Part shown: positions 11,280 through 22,631 of the stretch, in pieces
Numbering within the stretch: position 1 is the stretch's first letter
How the letters are laid out: each line of letters starts with the position of its first letter
Notes under the pieces: model-generated
Database searches by the model: none
What the model was told of the DNA's origin: nothing
Seen by the model: only the letters and a program-made list of their open reading frames with translations
Assembly (NCBI GenBank): GCA_026075535.2
Contig: AP026540.1
Coordinates: 11,718,001 to 11,782,000 of the forward strand
Origin: Tricholoma matsutake
Lineage: Eukaryota > Basidiomycota > Agaricomycetes > Agaricales > Tricholomataceae
Direction: 5' to 3'
Length of the DNA stretch: 64,000 nt
Program-made: the position numbers and the translations under genes

Positions 11280-12540
11280 TACATAAACAAAAAACCCTCC
11301 CCCATGTGAAATGGGGGAGGGGGAGGCACTAAACTGTTAAGTATAAAAAAACCCTCCCTGCACAAAATGCAAGGGAGGGGGAGGGGATGCTGCCCTGCCA
11401 TCTTTGGTGCATCATCCTTGGTGCATCTACTGAGTTTGCCATCCCGGGTGCATTTTCTTTGGTGTGTCATCCTAGTTGCATCATCCTGGGTGCATCTTTG
11501 GTGTGTTGTCCTTGGTACATCATCCTGGTGGGCTCTCCGGCACCTCTAGCCAGCACCATAGCCACAAATTACCCCATGAGCAAGAGCTTGGTGTGGGTGT
11601 GGCTGCCATCCCCATGGGCATTGTTGGTGCACCATGTCGCCCTTGTTCCACTCACCATCCACCCCATGAGCAGTTGCTCAGTGGGGCTGGGGGCAGTGCA
11701 TTGCTCAGTGCAGGGCCTGTTGGTGTTGTTAGTTGTACAAAAAGGAAGAAAAATAGAATAAAAAACTTACTTATGGCCCAGGAGATGCAACCCTCATTCC
11801 TGCTTCCCCATCATTTCCCCCTCATCATCCATAGCCCCCACAATCCACCCTACAAGCATGAGCTTGTAGGCATGGGGTGCCACATCATTTGGCAGTGGTC
11901 TGGGGCTGGGGTGGGTAGGTGTGTCAGTGTCATCCTCCCTGCCTGCTGGCATCATCATTGTCCTTCCTCATTGCTCACTTGTCATTGTCATTTCACCCAT
12001 GACCCACCCACAAACAGTTGCTTGTGAGGCTGGGGGTGGGTGGTGTGTTGCCCATTGTATGGTGCTGGTGCTGGGGTCATCAGTCCTTGTCATGGGCAAT
12101 TAGCACCCTCCCATCCACCCTGCGAGCAGGTGCTCACAGCTGTGGAGAGGGGCCATGTGCTTTCCTGGTCCCTGTTGTTGTCGGCAGCCAGGAGCACCAC
12201 CATCCACCTGGGGAGCAGTGGCTCACAGGGCTGGAGACAGGTGCTGTGTCATCCCTTGGTGGTTTTGGGTCATCATTTCCTGTGTCGTGGGGTCAGTGGT
12301 AATGTGGCTGGTTTATGGGGGTGTGCTGGTGCATACCTCACAGGTATTCCCTTCTCCATTGGTCTGACCCTACTAAACAACCTCACATCCCATTTGAATG
12401 GGGAGGAGGGGGATTGGGTGGCCATGCGTGTGCGCTGCATGTTTTTTGTTGTCACCTGTTGTTACCAGCAGTATACAACCTGAAGATCAATTAGTTAATT
12501 GATAAAAACAAAAAAGAAACAAAAAAAAACTCATCTATAG
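11280..12540. repeat. RepA: noncoding repeat family with recurrent small hairpins
   Basis: The tract starts with two G/C-rich palindromes (CCCTCCCCCAT..ATGGGGGAGGG near 11296-11322, and CCCTCCCTGCA..TGCAAGGGAGGG near 11351-11380). It then carries about six spaced stem-loops of the form GAGCA-nn-TGCTC or its variants (11576, 11666, 11852, 12011, 12123, 12212), each followed by G-rich sequence. Related blocks occur at 49860-50260, 55149-55620 and 57600-58215. The long open frames here are compositional; I see no protein family. Confidence 0.6.
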
Positions 12541-12871
12541 CCAAAATGACAGTTGTCATCATTTGGGCCCACATTCTGTCCAGTCAGCTTGTTTAAAGGT
12601 GGTGGTGATGGTGGAGTGGGTGTGGGAGCAGGGGTGGTGGATGTGCATGCAGTGGTGGTGGCGGTAGAGTGGAGAGGAGGAAGGAGGGAGGTGGTGTTGA
12701 CAGCAGTGGTGGTCATGGTGGTTGGAATGGTGGTGAGCTGGCAGTCACAACATGTGACAATAGCCATCTATGCAGATTCCAGTTAATCCAGCTGGAATAG
12801 GCTGGAATGATTTGTTCATGCACCTTGGTTGGGTAATAAAGGTATTAAATGCATGTAGGGGAATAATTGCT

Positions 12872-12960
12872 TGGTAGCTCAGTGGTTAAGTGCACTGTTC
12901 TGTGTGTAGACTAGTGTTGCCATGGCTCAAGCCACATTTTTTGTTATCTTGGGAAATAAA
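12872..12960 (+). mobile_element. tRNA-like SINE head
   Basis: TTGGTAGCTCAGTGGTTAAG matches a pol III A box well. GGCTCAAGCC about 45 bases downstream is a weak B box, followed by a T run. It lies opposite in orientation to the similar head at 11046-11137, the two facing away from RepA. No full cloverleaf is visible. Confidence 0.45.
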
Positions 12961-13105
12961 TTATGTAAAATCACTAAAATATTTGAGGAGCTAGATCCCA
13001 GTGAATGCCAAGGGGTCTCCTGCCAACTCTAAGCGATTGGAGAAGCAGTTCCTGAGATATTCAGGTGGCTTTGAAATGGCTTGGCTTGAGCTGTTTCAAA
13101 GCTGC

Positions 13106-13865
13106 CTATGAGTAGTAAGTACACTTTTTGGTTTGCTGAATGCCTTTTCCAGGGGTTCCAGCCCATGTCACTGTGTTGTTGCATTGATGTGTATGCATGA
13201 CATGACTTGAAAATATGTATGTGTTGATTACATAACACACAAATCTAGAACTTTGGTGGGATGGCCACACTTCCATGATAATTGTGGCATATGTGGGAAC
13301 TTCATTTTGGAACACATATGCAATCTTTTCAAGGGAGTTCCAAAAATTTAATGGAATACCTGGGGTCAAATTTTTTATCTCGCTAGGTGTTGCTGAACCA
13401 ACCACCCACATGATTCAGGGACACTTCTATATAAGGTAATTATGATGTCATTTGATCAACAGCGCAGGTGCTTTCCTCCCCGCAAGGACTGACAAGTGTT
13501 GCAAACCCAATTTTGGGGTGCTTGTTCAAGTTCCACACATGTGGGATGATACTAATGCTGAAGATAAGCATTTTACTTCATTTATGTTAATAAAACTCAC
13601 CCATTTTGATTTGCAGCCCATTTGTTTGCAGGGTATGACAGTTCAGTAATTTGCTTCCTTTGGGCCCAGAAACAACTGCTGATGGTAATGCAGTAGATGT
13701 GCATTCACCTGGAACTGGCAAACTGCATATCAAGGGGATAGGCTGCACAGTCAATGCAATGAATGCTGGCCTGGGGCATAGAAACCCATCCAAGGTTCCA
13801 TTCTTAGGCTTTTTTTTTCTTGTTGCTTCTTTGCTATAGTATTTCGGCAGTTTTGAGAGTTCCAA
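13106..13865 (-). pseudogene. Possible remnant gene, unrecognised
   Basis: Two minus-strand open blocks with balanced composition lie here. One is at 13865-13587 (includes FLCPRPAFIALTVQPIPL and ends before a GTGAGT donor-like site). The other is at 13411-13106 (MWVVGSATPSEIKN to VFQNEVPTYATIIMEV). They could be exons of one decayed gene. No family resemblance was recognised, and chance open frames cannot be excluded. Confidence 0.25.
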
Positions 13866-14004
13866 TGTGTTTTGTGCATGTTCTGGATCCCGGCAGTCCC
13901 AACTTTGATCTTCTCATGACAATCTGGACATTCTGCACATCCATTTGCATTGATCTGGGATGTATCCTCATTTTAGTATGATTTTACTTTGTCTCAGAAC
14001 TGAT

Positions 14005-14481
14005 TAAGGCAAGGCAGGAGTAGGGGTATACCCTTGTGTTTTTGGGCTAAGGGTATGAGGGGTAAGGGTAGGGGTTTGGAAGTTCATACTCTTACATACC
14101 CCTGTACCCTTAGAAGGGTACAGGGGTATGCTTATGTAAGAATATCATTTGATTTTTTCAGCTACAAAGACTCATATTCAAGATTTTCATCAATTAAATT
14201 CAGATTTTGGGATTGTCCAACATGATAATGGCTTTCATATGTTAATAAGAGGTATTAATATGTGATATTAATAGTAAATACAATAGTTATCAACACTTTT
14301 CAAATGAATTTTGCTCTAAATATGTTGATTTTGTGCCAAGCCCTTGTACCCTTGACAAACCCTCCCATACCCTTGGCAACTCTTATATGTTTCCATACCC
14401 TTACCCCTAAGGGTAGGGTATCCAGGGGTAGGGGTAAGGGTATGAGATTTGACACCCAGGGGTAACCCCTGCCTTGCCCTA
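14005..14481. mobile_element. hAT-type MITE with exact 8-bp target duplication
   Basis: Terminal inverted repeats are TAAGGCAAGGCAGG at the left and CCTGCCTTGCCCTA at the right (one mismatch). The 8-bp GAACTGAT lies directly outside both ends (13997-14004 and 14482-14489), the duplication size of hAT transposons. The 477-bp body has no gene. It contains clusters of AGGGGTAAGGGTA and its complement CATACCCTTACCCC, arranged as inverted subterminal repeats that could be transposase-binding sites. Confidence 0.88.
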
Positions 14482-14996
14482 GAACTGATACAATGTTACT
14501 TTAGACTTACCTCTTCTGTGGATGCTATTTTGTGTCAAGATGCCACAAATAAAATTTTCCAGCTTGTACAAATCACGCAGATCAGTTAGGGGTAGTATTG
14601 GTAATAAATTTCACTCTTGATTCGCATTTTTGTGTCCTTTAGAGTCCTATGTAGTATATAATGAAATTCCATCATCATTAGTGCTCAAACGGGCCTCAGA
14701 GAGCAAAAAAATTGATGATGTCCATTTTTTTTTTTGAGCCTCCGGTGGCAACCAACCAACTGGGGTCCAGTTTGGGTCTTGTCTGGCATTCTGATCCTGG
14801 AACCCCCTTGAATCTGTTTATAGATTACAAAAATGACCTTAAAAGATGGAAAACAAAAAATATCTCTCAATCAATGTCTTTAAAACATAAAATAAAATAA
14901 CCTACAACTTCCTCCTGCAAAGCTAGTTGTAGAGATATTGTGCTCATATGGATACCCGATCCTGGCAGTCTGCCCATTCTGCTTAGTTACATCTGA

Positions 14997-15250
14997 TCAC
15001 ACTACATAGTTATTATCCCCTATATCTACTCCATGTATTGTAATCATGCTCTTCGAGCACTTGTCACCTGTAACTGTGTGCGGGCTCTGTTTTGTTCGTT
15101 GTCTGTGATGGGCCCTAACTTCAACACTAGTCTGGAAATGTTTGTGGTGAGCCTCTACCAACCCTGGACACTTCACAGCATGCTTTGAGCCACATTGCCC
15201 TACATAAGTGGGACAAAGTTTGGCAGGCATTGCCAGTATTGATTCTCTCA
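14997..15250 (-). pseudogene. Downstream part of an ORF split by a nested transposon
   Basis: The minus frame EVLRES..MPAKLCPTYVG, then CPGLVEAHHKHFQ to about 14997, looks like real coding sequence. It abuts the outer TIR element at 15258. The piece on the far side (20773-20577) ends at RLRSRAS, and the two together read like one protein of a repeat-associated agaricomycete family. Its function is unknown to me. The two halves are about 5.3 kb apart because of the insertions. Confidence 0.45.
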
Positions 15251-15530
15251 GAACTTCGACAGTAGAGATTTTCAGTCCAGATTATTTTCTGAACTTCAAA
15301 AGCTGAACTTACATGCAGAAACTGAACTTGATTCTGAGAAAGTGAACTTCAGGAAAGTGAACTTGTGTTTGCTCTGAGTCGAGTTCAGATTACTCGTGAG
15401 TTCAGTTTGTACCTGTCCACGTGACATTAATGTGTCATGTTGCATCTTGGTCTGGTCGCATCACTACATTTTCTCATTGTTCATATATGCTGGCCACCAA
15501 ACCACTGTCCATTGGTTCAAGGATAATGGG

Positions 15531-15952
15531 TCACTGGGTGGCATTTGGCCACTCCTCCAGATGAACTGACACCCCTCCATGAAGATCTATCTCATCTATA
15601 TCACCCATTGACAGCCCATAATGCATGCCTTGCTCAGGGTCCTCCCAAATCACATCTTTCAGTATGTCCCACATGCAAACCACATCGTCGTCATCAAGGC
15701 CAAGACAGCTGCAGAATGATTTATGAATGTAGATAGGCAATAAATATGGCGGTGCTTTGCTGTTTGGTGGTACATGAAGTTTGATTTCAGTGAGGAAGTG
15801 ACGAACAAGCCCTAGAGATTTATTGATGTCGCTGAGAGTAATTATCTTGGCTAGACTGGGGTACAATGAGAAGGAGGTGCAAAGATCTGTGAGGTTTAAC
15901 ATGGTACTTGAGAGGCAGAGGCAAGACCATAAAAGCTCACGGACCACCACGA
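15531..15952 (-). pseudogene. Fragment of a KDZ-associated CxC5-type protein
   Basis: The minus-strand frame contains SLAKIITLSDINKSLGLVRH, then PPYLLPIYIHKSFCSCLGLD and VVCMWDILKDVIWED. This arrangement (a helix with LSDA/LSDI, a loop ending in L-P, a helix ending L-G-L, then W..LK..IW) matches my recollection of the N-terminal region of CxC5-like cysteine-cluster proteins carried by KDZ transposons. It is cut on its upstream side by the hAT insertion at 15953 and ends at a stop at 15531. No Cys cluster follows in this window, so it is a truncated capture. Assignment is from memory and moderate. Confidence 0.45.
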
Positions 15953-18900
15953 TAGTGATGTTCTGGCCCAGCTTGGCCCAAAAGCCCTGGCTTTGGCTTG
16001 GCCCGAGGCAGCTTTGGCTTTCTCAAAACCTGGGCTGGGCCAAAGCCCCCACTGACAGCTTGGCCCAAGCCCCAGCTTTTGGCAGAGAAAATGCATATTT
16101 TGGCATGACACAATCAGTGTAGTTACAGTCTAGCTAATCAACATCAGATTCAGTGTCCATCCCTGATCCTTCATCATCGTCCTCTGAGTCCATCAGCAAA
16201 TCATCCCAACCCTCAGCATTTTCAGACCCTTCTCCACCATCCTCATCATCCTCACCATCTTCGTTGAACTCTGCTTCGAGAGTTGATGAAGGAGCTGGTT
16301 CCCAAAATAGTAGATCATGTTGGATTGCACATTTGATACACTGCAAGGCCTCAACAATATCTCCTTTGAGTCAGTTTTGTTGTTTGTTGATTGTAATGCC
16401 ACCTTGTGAGAATGCACGCTCACTTGAAACAGATAATGACATGATGGATAGATAGTTGCAAGCTAGCGATGCCCAGGCAGGATGATAGCAAGAAGAATTA
16501 ACTTAAAAAGATGTCGTGATAAGTCATCTGAATATCAAGTATTGGGGCAGGAACACTCACTCCCCACCATTTAATTGCCGACCAGCCATCTGGTACTTGC
16601 TCACTACGATTCATATATGCCCAGAAGTGCTGAGACCATGGCTGGTCAGGGTCCTCTGAAACACCAGGGTGCGAATCAGTAACATTATCCTCATCATCAC
16701 TAAGTTTCCAAAGCAATGCGCATAGACCTCTTTTTGTCTTCTTGGACTTTGAAGATTCTGGGACATCCAAATCTTGAGTCAGTAGAAGATACCACTCCTT
16801 AAACTAGATACACAAAGTTAGCATGTAGCCCAACTGTGACACAATATTTCACTTACCACTTCTTCAACACATTTCATGACATCATCCTGAAGTTCTGTTG
16901 ACCAATGCTTCTTGAAATATAACATCTTCTCCTTTGGATTGAGGACTAACAATTATCAGAGGTTTTCATTGACATGAACAGCAATGACGTACTCATTGCC
17001 AGAATGTAGGCTGGTGATTCTGTTGTCTTCTCATAATACTTGTTGATCTTTGTATATGCAGCTTCAAGGGCAGGAGCAAATCGCTCGTACTTCGGACATT
17101 CAGCACAAGAGAACCATGACCTATGAAGTGCTTCAAGGGCAGGTATAGCCAGGTGAAGAGTTGATGCTTGGTCAGACGAAAATGCTTGTTGCGCATTGTC
17201 TGCATGCTAATAAATTTGTTTCATATAATGAATGAGGAGAGCATACAATATACATACTGCTAGGAGACCCAGAAAGACGTCGACATGCTCCCATTCTTCA
17301 CTGTCCAGTTTGAGCACACGGATCTTGTCATGCTTTGCAGGTTCAGTCTCTTCCCAACGTAGTTCATGACAAAGGTGTCAACAAACTGTAAAAAATGAGT
17401 ATTGATGGCACCAAATTTACCACATGCTTACCGTCTTGTTTTGTTCAGCCCTATGCAGCATTAGATATGTTGAGGACCATTGGACCTTCATGTTGATGAT
17501 AAGTTGGACAGGTCTTGTGATACCTCCCTTGGACTGAACAGTTTTCCACATCGCTTTTTGCTTTGATGAAGACTGTTCCTTGATTACAATTATTTTTAAT
17601 GCTCCAATAACAATAGCTTGATACATACCTTGACCACGATTGCCCTAACTAACCCCACCTCATCATGACTTGTTGGAACATGTGCTTCAGGATTCTTCAG
17701 GTCAAAGTGTGGGGACTTGCTGTATGTCAATATGAGGGCTTTGCCAAGTTTATGATGTGCACGAGACAGCTGCAAAACATTGTGAGCTGAAATCAAACAC
17801 TGGCAACCTCATGAGATACTCACTTAATTTTCCACTTTCACCAATCATATTTTTTCCCATTCGCACCCCTTAAACATACAGCTAGTTCCTGCATCATCGT
17901 GGAATTATTGGATGTGTTATCACACATAACGTGACTAATCTGCAATGTATCAGTGAACGCGACATGGTATACGATGCCACAATCAGCCTACCTTGTGTGC
18001 TATGCTGACCCATTTGATGATCTTATAGAGGGCTTGACCTAGTTGCTCACCATTGTGAGCATTGCTGAGTTGTGTAAAGCCAAGTAGGCCACTCTTGAGC
18101 TCCCACTGTGTGGGCATTGTTTCCTCGATCCAATGGCCGGTAACTGCAAAATAGCTGTCTGAATTGCTTGCTTGCCATGCATCACATGTCAGATTGACTT
18201 CACCAGTGATGGTTGGACCCTGGACAATATGAGAATGAGGAACTAATTGTCTAAGAGAGATCCCTACATTGAGCCATGCCTTCAACTTCATCAAATGCTC
18301 TTTGAACATCCATTTTATTTCTGCTCGGGTTGACTTTCAACCCGAGATCTTCACACCAATGCAGCAACATCAATCATTTCCTTAAACTTTGGGTGTTCAA
18401 AGGCCTGTATTAGCTACAAGTAAAATCATCTGCATCAAATGACAACATGACTCTGAGAATCTGGCTTACCTGATCAGTGGCAACTAGCCATTCAATCGCA
18501 GCCTGATGGAAGATCTTGTCAGTATATGGAACAACTCACTCCTTGAATTTCTTCTCCCTGAGGTCGCGATTGAGGGTTCGAGTTGCATGTTCAGCTGCCA
18601 CCTTGTGCTGCTTGATATCGCCTGGCAGCCTTGACTCATAGTTGGCATCTTGAGCCCATTTGCAGTATTTTCCCTGACAGAAATCAAGATCTGAGATAAA
18701 GGAGTAGTAGCTCACTCACTGAGTGATGTGCCTCCATGTGACGGCATAAAGTTGTGACTTTGTTCACGAGGCTCTTTTTGTCTCTGTGAGAACAGATCTC
18801 ATTAGCAAACATATCACCGAGGTACATGATGCATACAGGCAGAGCTTGCAGATACAATACTTCTTCACCTTTCCATTAATAGTCTTCTCAACGGGGGACT

Positions 18901-20268
18901 GAAAGAAATGGTCAATGTCACATCATTTGTCTTCACACAATGGCACATCTTCTTCAACTGGCTGGACATCAACATCCATAAGAAGCCCTTCGTCATCAAC
19001 CTCCTTTGGATTTCCTAGCGATGCACACACCCGCTTGGCTGTGACGATATTCAGAACAGAGTTATGCCTTTCTTGAAACACACGCATGTGTAGTTGACCT
19101 TTGCTCTTCATCCGCATCATCCTCACCACTTTCGTCCTCATCACTGATGATAGTATGCTTGTTCTGCGTGGTACTAAGCATGATGTGTCAATTTTTGGCT
19201 GAAACATGGAGGAGGTAAATCAGAGTTTTATTTGAGATCTAAACAAAGAGAAATGTATGCAGTCTGGGCTGGTCATCAATATCCTCATCTTCCCTTGGCT
19301 CGACAGAACCAGACGTGTCAATGTTACATTTGGGAGGTGATGTTGATGGTGGTGTGGAACCTGCAGCTACCACAGAAGGATCCTGGCCCGAGTTAGCGAC
19401 AGACGTGTTTTCTTGAGCCTGTCACATGTGAAAAGCTTGAACTGCCTTGCATTGGAAAGAAAGTTCAGGCTGTGCGGTGTTGTTGGCATCCGTAAGCTTT
19501 GAGGTTGGGGCAGTGTGGTGTGACGGCCGTGCTGGGACAGTTGCATCACTAGATTTATATCAGCCATAATACAACACAGCAAAAAATAATTTGTAAAACA
19601 TACTGATGATGTTGGAGTTCTGCAATAAGTCGTTGCAGCTTGATCTCAACGATATTCAACGGAAAATTATCTGCCCAATCAATCTTAGAAAGATAAGTGC
19701 AAATGTTACCCAATCCCAACCTTCCTCTGCAAACATGTTGCAAGTGGCCAGCAGTATCTCGACAATCTTCCCCAAACATGGCATCAAAATGTCTGTTAAA
19801 TGTTTCGTGAGCTGTCTTGCCTTCCTCTGTGTGCATCACAGTCCATATCTTGTCCTCCTTTGTACTGAGTGGGATAGATTGGGGCAAGTGGTTTGAGAGG
19901 GTGGCAATAACTTTGACGAGAGCCTTGATCTTTGAGACAGTGGACATCTTTGCAGACTTGGTGTTGATTTGGGGGGGGGGGGTGGTGGTTTGAGTGAAGC
20001 AGATATTTGATTGAAAAAAATTGACCTATATACATGCAGGAGCCACCACAAAGGGAGAGAGAGTAGACATTTGCACTCGAAGAAATCCGAGTCGGCACTG
20101 TCAAACTGAACGTATCGCAAAACACTTTCGAAGTGCAACAATCACAATGTGATCGAAGTCACGTCATTTTGACGATCAAAAGTACACGCCACAATATGGT
20201 CCAAAGCCGCGGCCTGAGCCGGCGGCTTTGGCTTTCAGCTACTCTGAGCCGGGCCGGGCACATCACTA
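15953..20268. mobile_element. Complete hAT transposon, 4.3 kb
   Basis: Ends are TAGTGATGTTCTGGCCC at the left and GGGCCGGGCACATCACTA at the right. The flanking octamers are CACCACGA (15945-15952) and CACCGCGA (20269-20276), an 8-bp duplication with one change. GGCTTTGGCTTGGCCC-like repeats lie just inside both ends. It encodes a minus-strand transposase. A related non-autonomous copy lies at 38435-39890. Confidence 0.9.
16134..19947 (-). pseudogene. hAT-family transposase with BED finger and C-terminal dimerisation domain
   Basis: The multi-exon minus-strand gene starts at MSTVSKIKALVKV (19947). Its first exon has FNRHFDAMFGEDCRD and IVEIKLQRLI, as in agaricomycete hAT proteins. A BED-type zinc finger follows (CICKLC..H..H region, 18880-18730), then the WAQDANYESRLPGD and AAIEWLVATDQ blocks (18660-18480). 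Next are NLTCDAWQASNSDSYFAVTG and WELKSGLLGFT (18215-18080), VQWSSTYLMLHRAE (17490), and the dimerisation segment SVSSERAFSQGGI (about 16425). The gene ends with an acidic tail and a stop at 16136-16134. An in-frame TGA at 18538-18536 sits where the family has a sense codon. Overall order and length are complete; this copy is inactive unless that stop lies in a missed intron. Confidence 0.85.
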
Positions 20269-20576
20269 CACCGCGACGATAACAGACCGGACAGTGATCA
20301 CAGTGGGAAGTGGTGCCAATGGCACGCTGCACACAAACGACCTAAACGGTAAACAATGGTAACAAGTTAAACAATGGTGAACGCACATTCAAGGCGCGGG
20401 ATCAACAAACATCACGTGCACTTGTCAGAATCTGAACTACGAAATTCGATCTGAACTAATATTAATCGTAACAATCTGAACTGTAAATACCTAGATTTTC
20501 AAGTTCACTTTCAAGTTCAAATTCCAGTTCGGTTTTCAAGTTCAGTTTATAATCTGAACCAAAAATTTCTACTGTC

Positions 20577-20773
20577 GATGCCCTCGATCGGAGTCGATTC
20601 TCTACAGCGACAGTTGTTTGACATTGGCACACTGTAGTATACAAATACAAACAGTGCGATAGTGAAATCTTTTTCATTTGGTTCGAGGCCTCTCTCTTGT
20701 ACATATTACCATCGAGGCAATATCCTAGGCATTCCTTACAGAAAGTTAGGTGGACCCATTCACGAACACTCAT
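20577..20773 (-). pseudogene. Upstream part of the ORF split by the nested transposons
   Basis: The minus frame reads MSVREWVHLTFCKECLG to LSHCLYLYTTVCQCQ and ENRLRSRAS, then runs into the outer TIR at 20576. The composition and Cys/His spacing look like genuine coding sequence of a repeat-associated family. Its first Met (20773-20771) overlaps the start codon of the plus-strand CPT1-type gene (20772-20774), which suggests that the true upstream exons are gone and transposon-derived DNA reaches the host start codon. Confidence 0.45.
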
Positions 20774-22631
20774 GGGTTATATTCCTCAACAATCCCTCCA
20801 AAACTTGAAGAAATATGCATACAAGGGTGTTGATAAGTAAATTGCGCGCCAGTTTCGCAATTTGCCTTGGTATTAATCATCTGAACTTGACTAGATCACT
20901 AATTTCGCGTTACGTCTTGAATCCTTTCTGGTCATGGTTCGTCATGTTATGGCCGCTGACTGTCGCACCCAACACTGTATGTTCATCGTTGTATGGTTTT
21001 CGTTTCCCTGAGAGGCTGATAAGTCCAGTGTAGATTACGCTATCGGGCCTTCTAATCGTTTGCATCAACTTCTCAACCATGCTTTATTATGATCCTTTGT
21101 ATCTTACCGAGAAAGGTGACGCATCTGGGCCACCTAATTGGATATATTTCACGTACGTCACTTCTTCGCTGCTCGAGGTTCAATGGAATATTCCAAGTTG
21201 AAATATCTGAATATCCAGGTGGGCGGCTGGGTTATTCATGTACCAGAGCCTTGACGCTATCGATGGGTCGGTTGCATGGGCTCAGAAGGATGGCTTAAGC
21301 TGATATATTTTGCAGTAAACAAGCGCGTCGGACCGGGATGGCGGGGCCTCTAGGAGAAATGTTTGATCATGGTATATATTACATCGTCTGCAGGGTGTCT
21401 ATGATTAATCTCAGCAAATAACTTTGACAGGTTGTGATGCTATGAATACAACTGTACACATTGAAACGTTGTCTTAGGAAGACGCATTCCTGATCTTTTA
21501 AATTTGCAGTTGGAGGCCATCCTTGCTGCGCACGCCCTCAACCTTGGCCGCTCCTGGTGGACTGTGGCGTCACAGATTGCGACTCTGGCTAATTTTTACT
21601 TAACAACGTGGGAAGAGTATCATACTGGTATGTGGTCCGGCTTTCGTTGAACTGAACGGTTTTCAAACATCAAATCGTTCCTTCACCGTAGGTCAGCTAT
21701 ACCTTGGTGTATTTTCCGGTCCCGTCGAAGGCATCCTTATGGTCGTCGGAGTCTATGTTATAACTGGCTTCTATGGTTAGGAGGTTATCTCAAACGCAGG
21801 CTAATGCCTATTAACCCTCCTGTTTCTAGGACCTACGTTCTGGGATAGAAAATTTCTCACTATTACGCGGCTCGAACATATACCCATCTTCCAAAACGTC
21901 CCTAATTTGCCTCTTAATGAGTGTTTCATGATCTTTGGTCTATTAGGATTGGTGTTTAACATAATCGTAAGGTTAGCCTTTTCTTTTCTGTCATTTTGGA
22001 CTCTAACTTGAGACCTACGCTTAGTTACCTCAATGTCCGTCACGCCACCAAAGCTGCGGGCAAACCTTCCGTCCGGCCCTTGCTTTTGCTCTTCCCTTTT
22101 GTAATACCCGCAGCAGTTCAAGTCGCTTGGCTCTCACAACCGGAGATTAACCATTCTGCCGTCATCAGGTCGGCAGCTTTCGTTCCTTTCTTGTGTGCAT
22201 GGGGCCTGCAATTTGCGCACCAGGTCGGACGTATGATCCTAGCCCACGTCACGAGCTCTCCGTTCCCATACTGGGACTGGATGTGGATATGGAGCATCAT
22301 TGGTGCAGTGGATGCGAATCTGCCGCACATCCTTGGTCGGTAAGTAGTCTTTTGTTGGCTTCTGAATCATCATTCTGATATTTTCTTCTGTCAATCTGTC
22401 AGGCCACCGATCCTCCAGTCGTCCATTTACAACACGACGATCTTTGTGTACCTCACACTTACCATCTCTTTCTTTGTCTACGCCCGCTTCTGCTCACTGG
22501 TCATCAACGATATAACCGAATACCTTGGGATTGCATGCTTCACTGTTCAGAAGAAGGATGAGCACGGAATATGGCGGCCTAAGGGCTACAAGGATGCTAC
22601 ACCCGAACTAGATGAAAAACGGGTTTCATGA
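20772..22631 (+). CDS. CDP-alcohol phosphotransferase, choline/ethanolamine type (CPT1/EPT1-like)
   Basis: This enzyme transfers phosphocholine or phosphoethanolamine from the CDP form to diacylglycerol, the last step of the Kennedy pathway, in ER/Golgi membranes. Eleven exons splice in frame: 20772-20836, 20895-20976, 21034-21152, 21219-21266, 21316-21371, 21431-21453, 21510-21627, 21692-21775, 21830-21971, 22025-22339 and 22403-22631. All introns are GT..AG, 49-66 bp, giving 426 residues, the usual length. The signature DG-x2-AR-x8-G-x3-D-x3-D is complete across exons 4-6 (DGKQARRTG..GEMFDHGCD). Several hydrophobic segments follow, and PYWDWMW and LVINDITEYLGI near the end fit the family. 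The start MGYIPQQSLQNLKKYAYKGVDK is the usual N-terminus. CpG is not depleted. The sequence does not separate choline from ethanolamine preference. Transposon DNA lies directly upstream. Confidence 0.95.

Larger units (their letters stand above)
15258..20576. mobile_element. Outer TIR element of about 1 kb, itself split by a hAT
   Basis: GACAGTAGAGATTTTCAG at 15258 is matched in reverse complement by the end of the sequence at 20576 over about 39 bp (arms 15258-15296 and 20538-20576). Inside both ends are many copies of TGAACTT or AAGTTCA (15295-15400; 20480-20560), typical of subterminal binding-site arrays. TCGA lies at both edges, but a clear longer target duplication is not seen. Without the 4.3-kb hAT at 15953-20268 the element is about 1 kb. 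It carries a fragment of a KDZ-associated gene. Confidence 0.7.

Noticed and set aside
11285..11385. Bacterial-type rho-independent terminators or CRISPR-like repeats
   Set aside because: Introns and gene content show a eukaryotic genome; the palindromes are part of RepA, and there are no regular spacers.
12531..12786. Thr/Pro-rich or Gly/Val-rich protein genes on either strand
   Set aside because: Both strands are open because of GGTGGT-type repetition in RepA; no start context or homology.
12872..12960. Functional tRNA gene
   Set aside because: Only A-box and weak B-box similarity; no acceptor stem or anticodon loop can be folded.
14024..14470. Interstitial telomere (TTAGGG-like words)
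   Set aside because: The words are AAGGGTA/AGGGGTA, occur on both strands and lie wholly inside a MITE with defined ends; no perfect TTAGGG tandem run exists.
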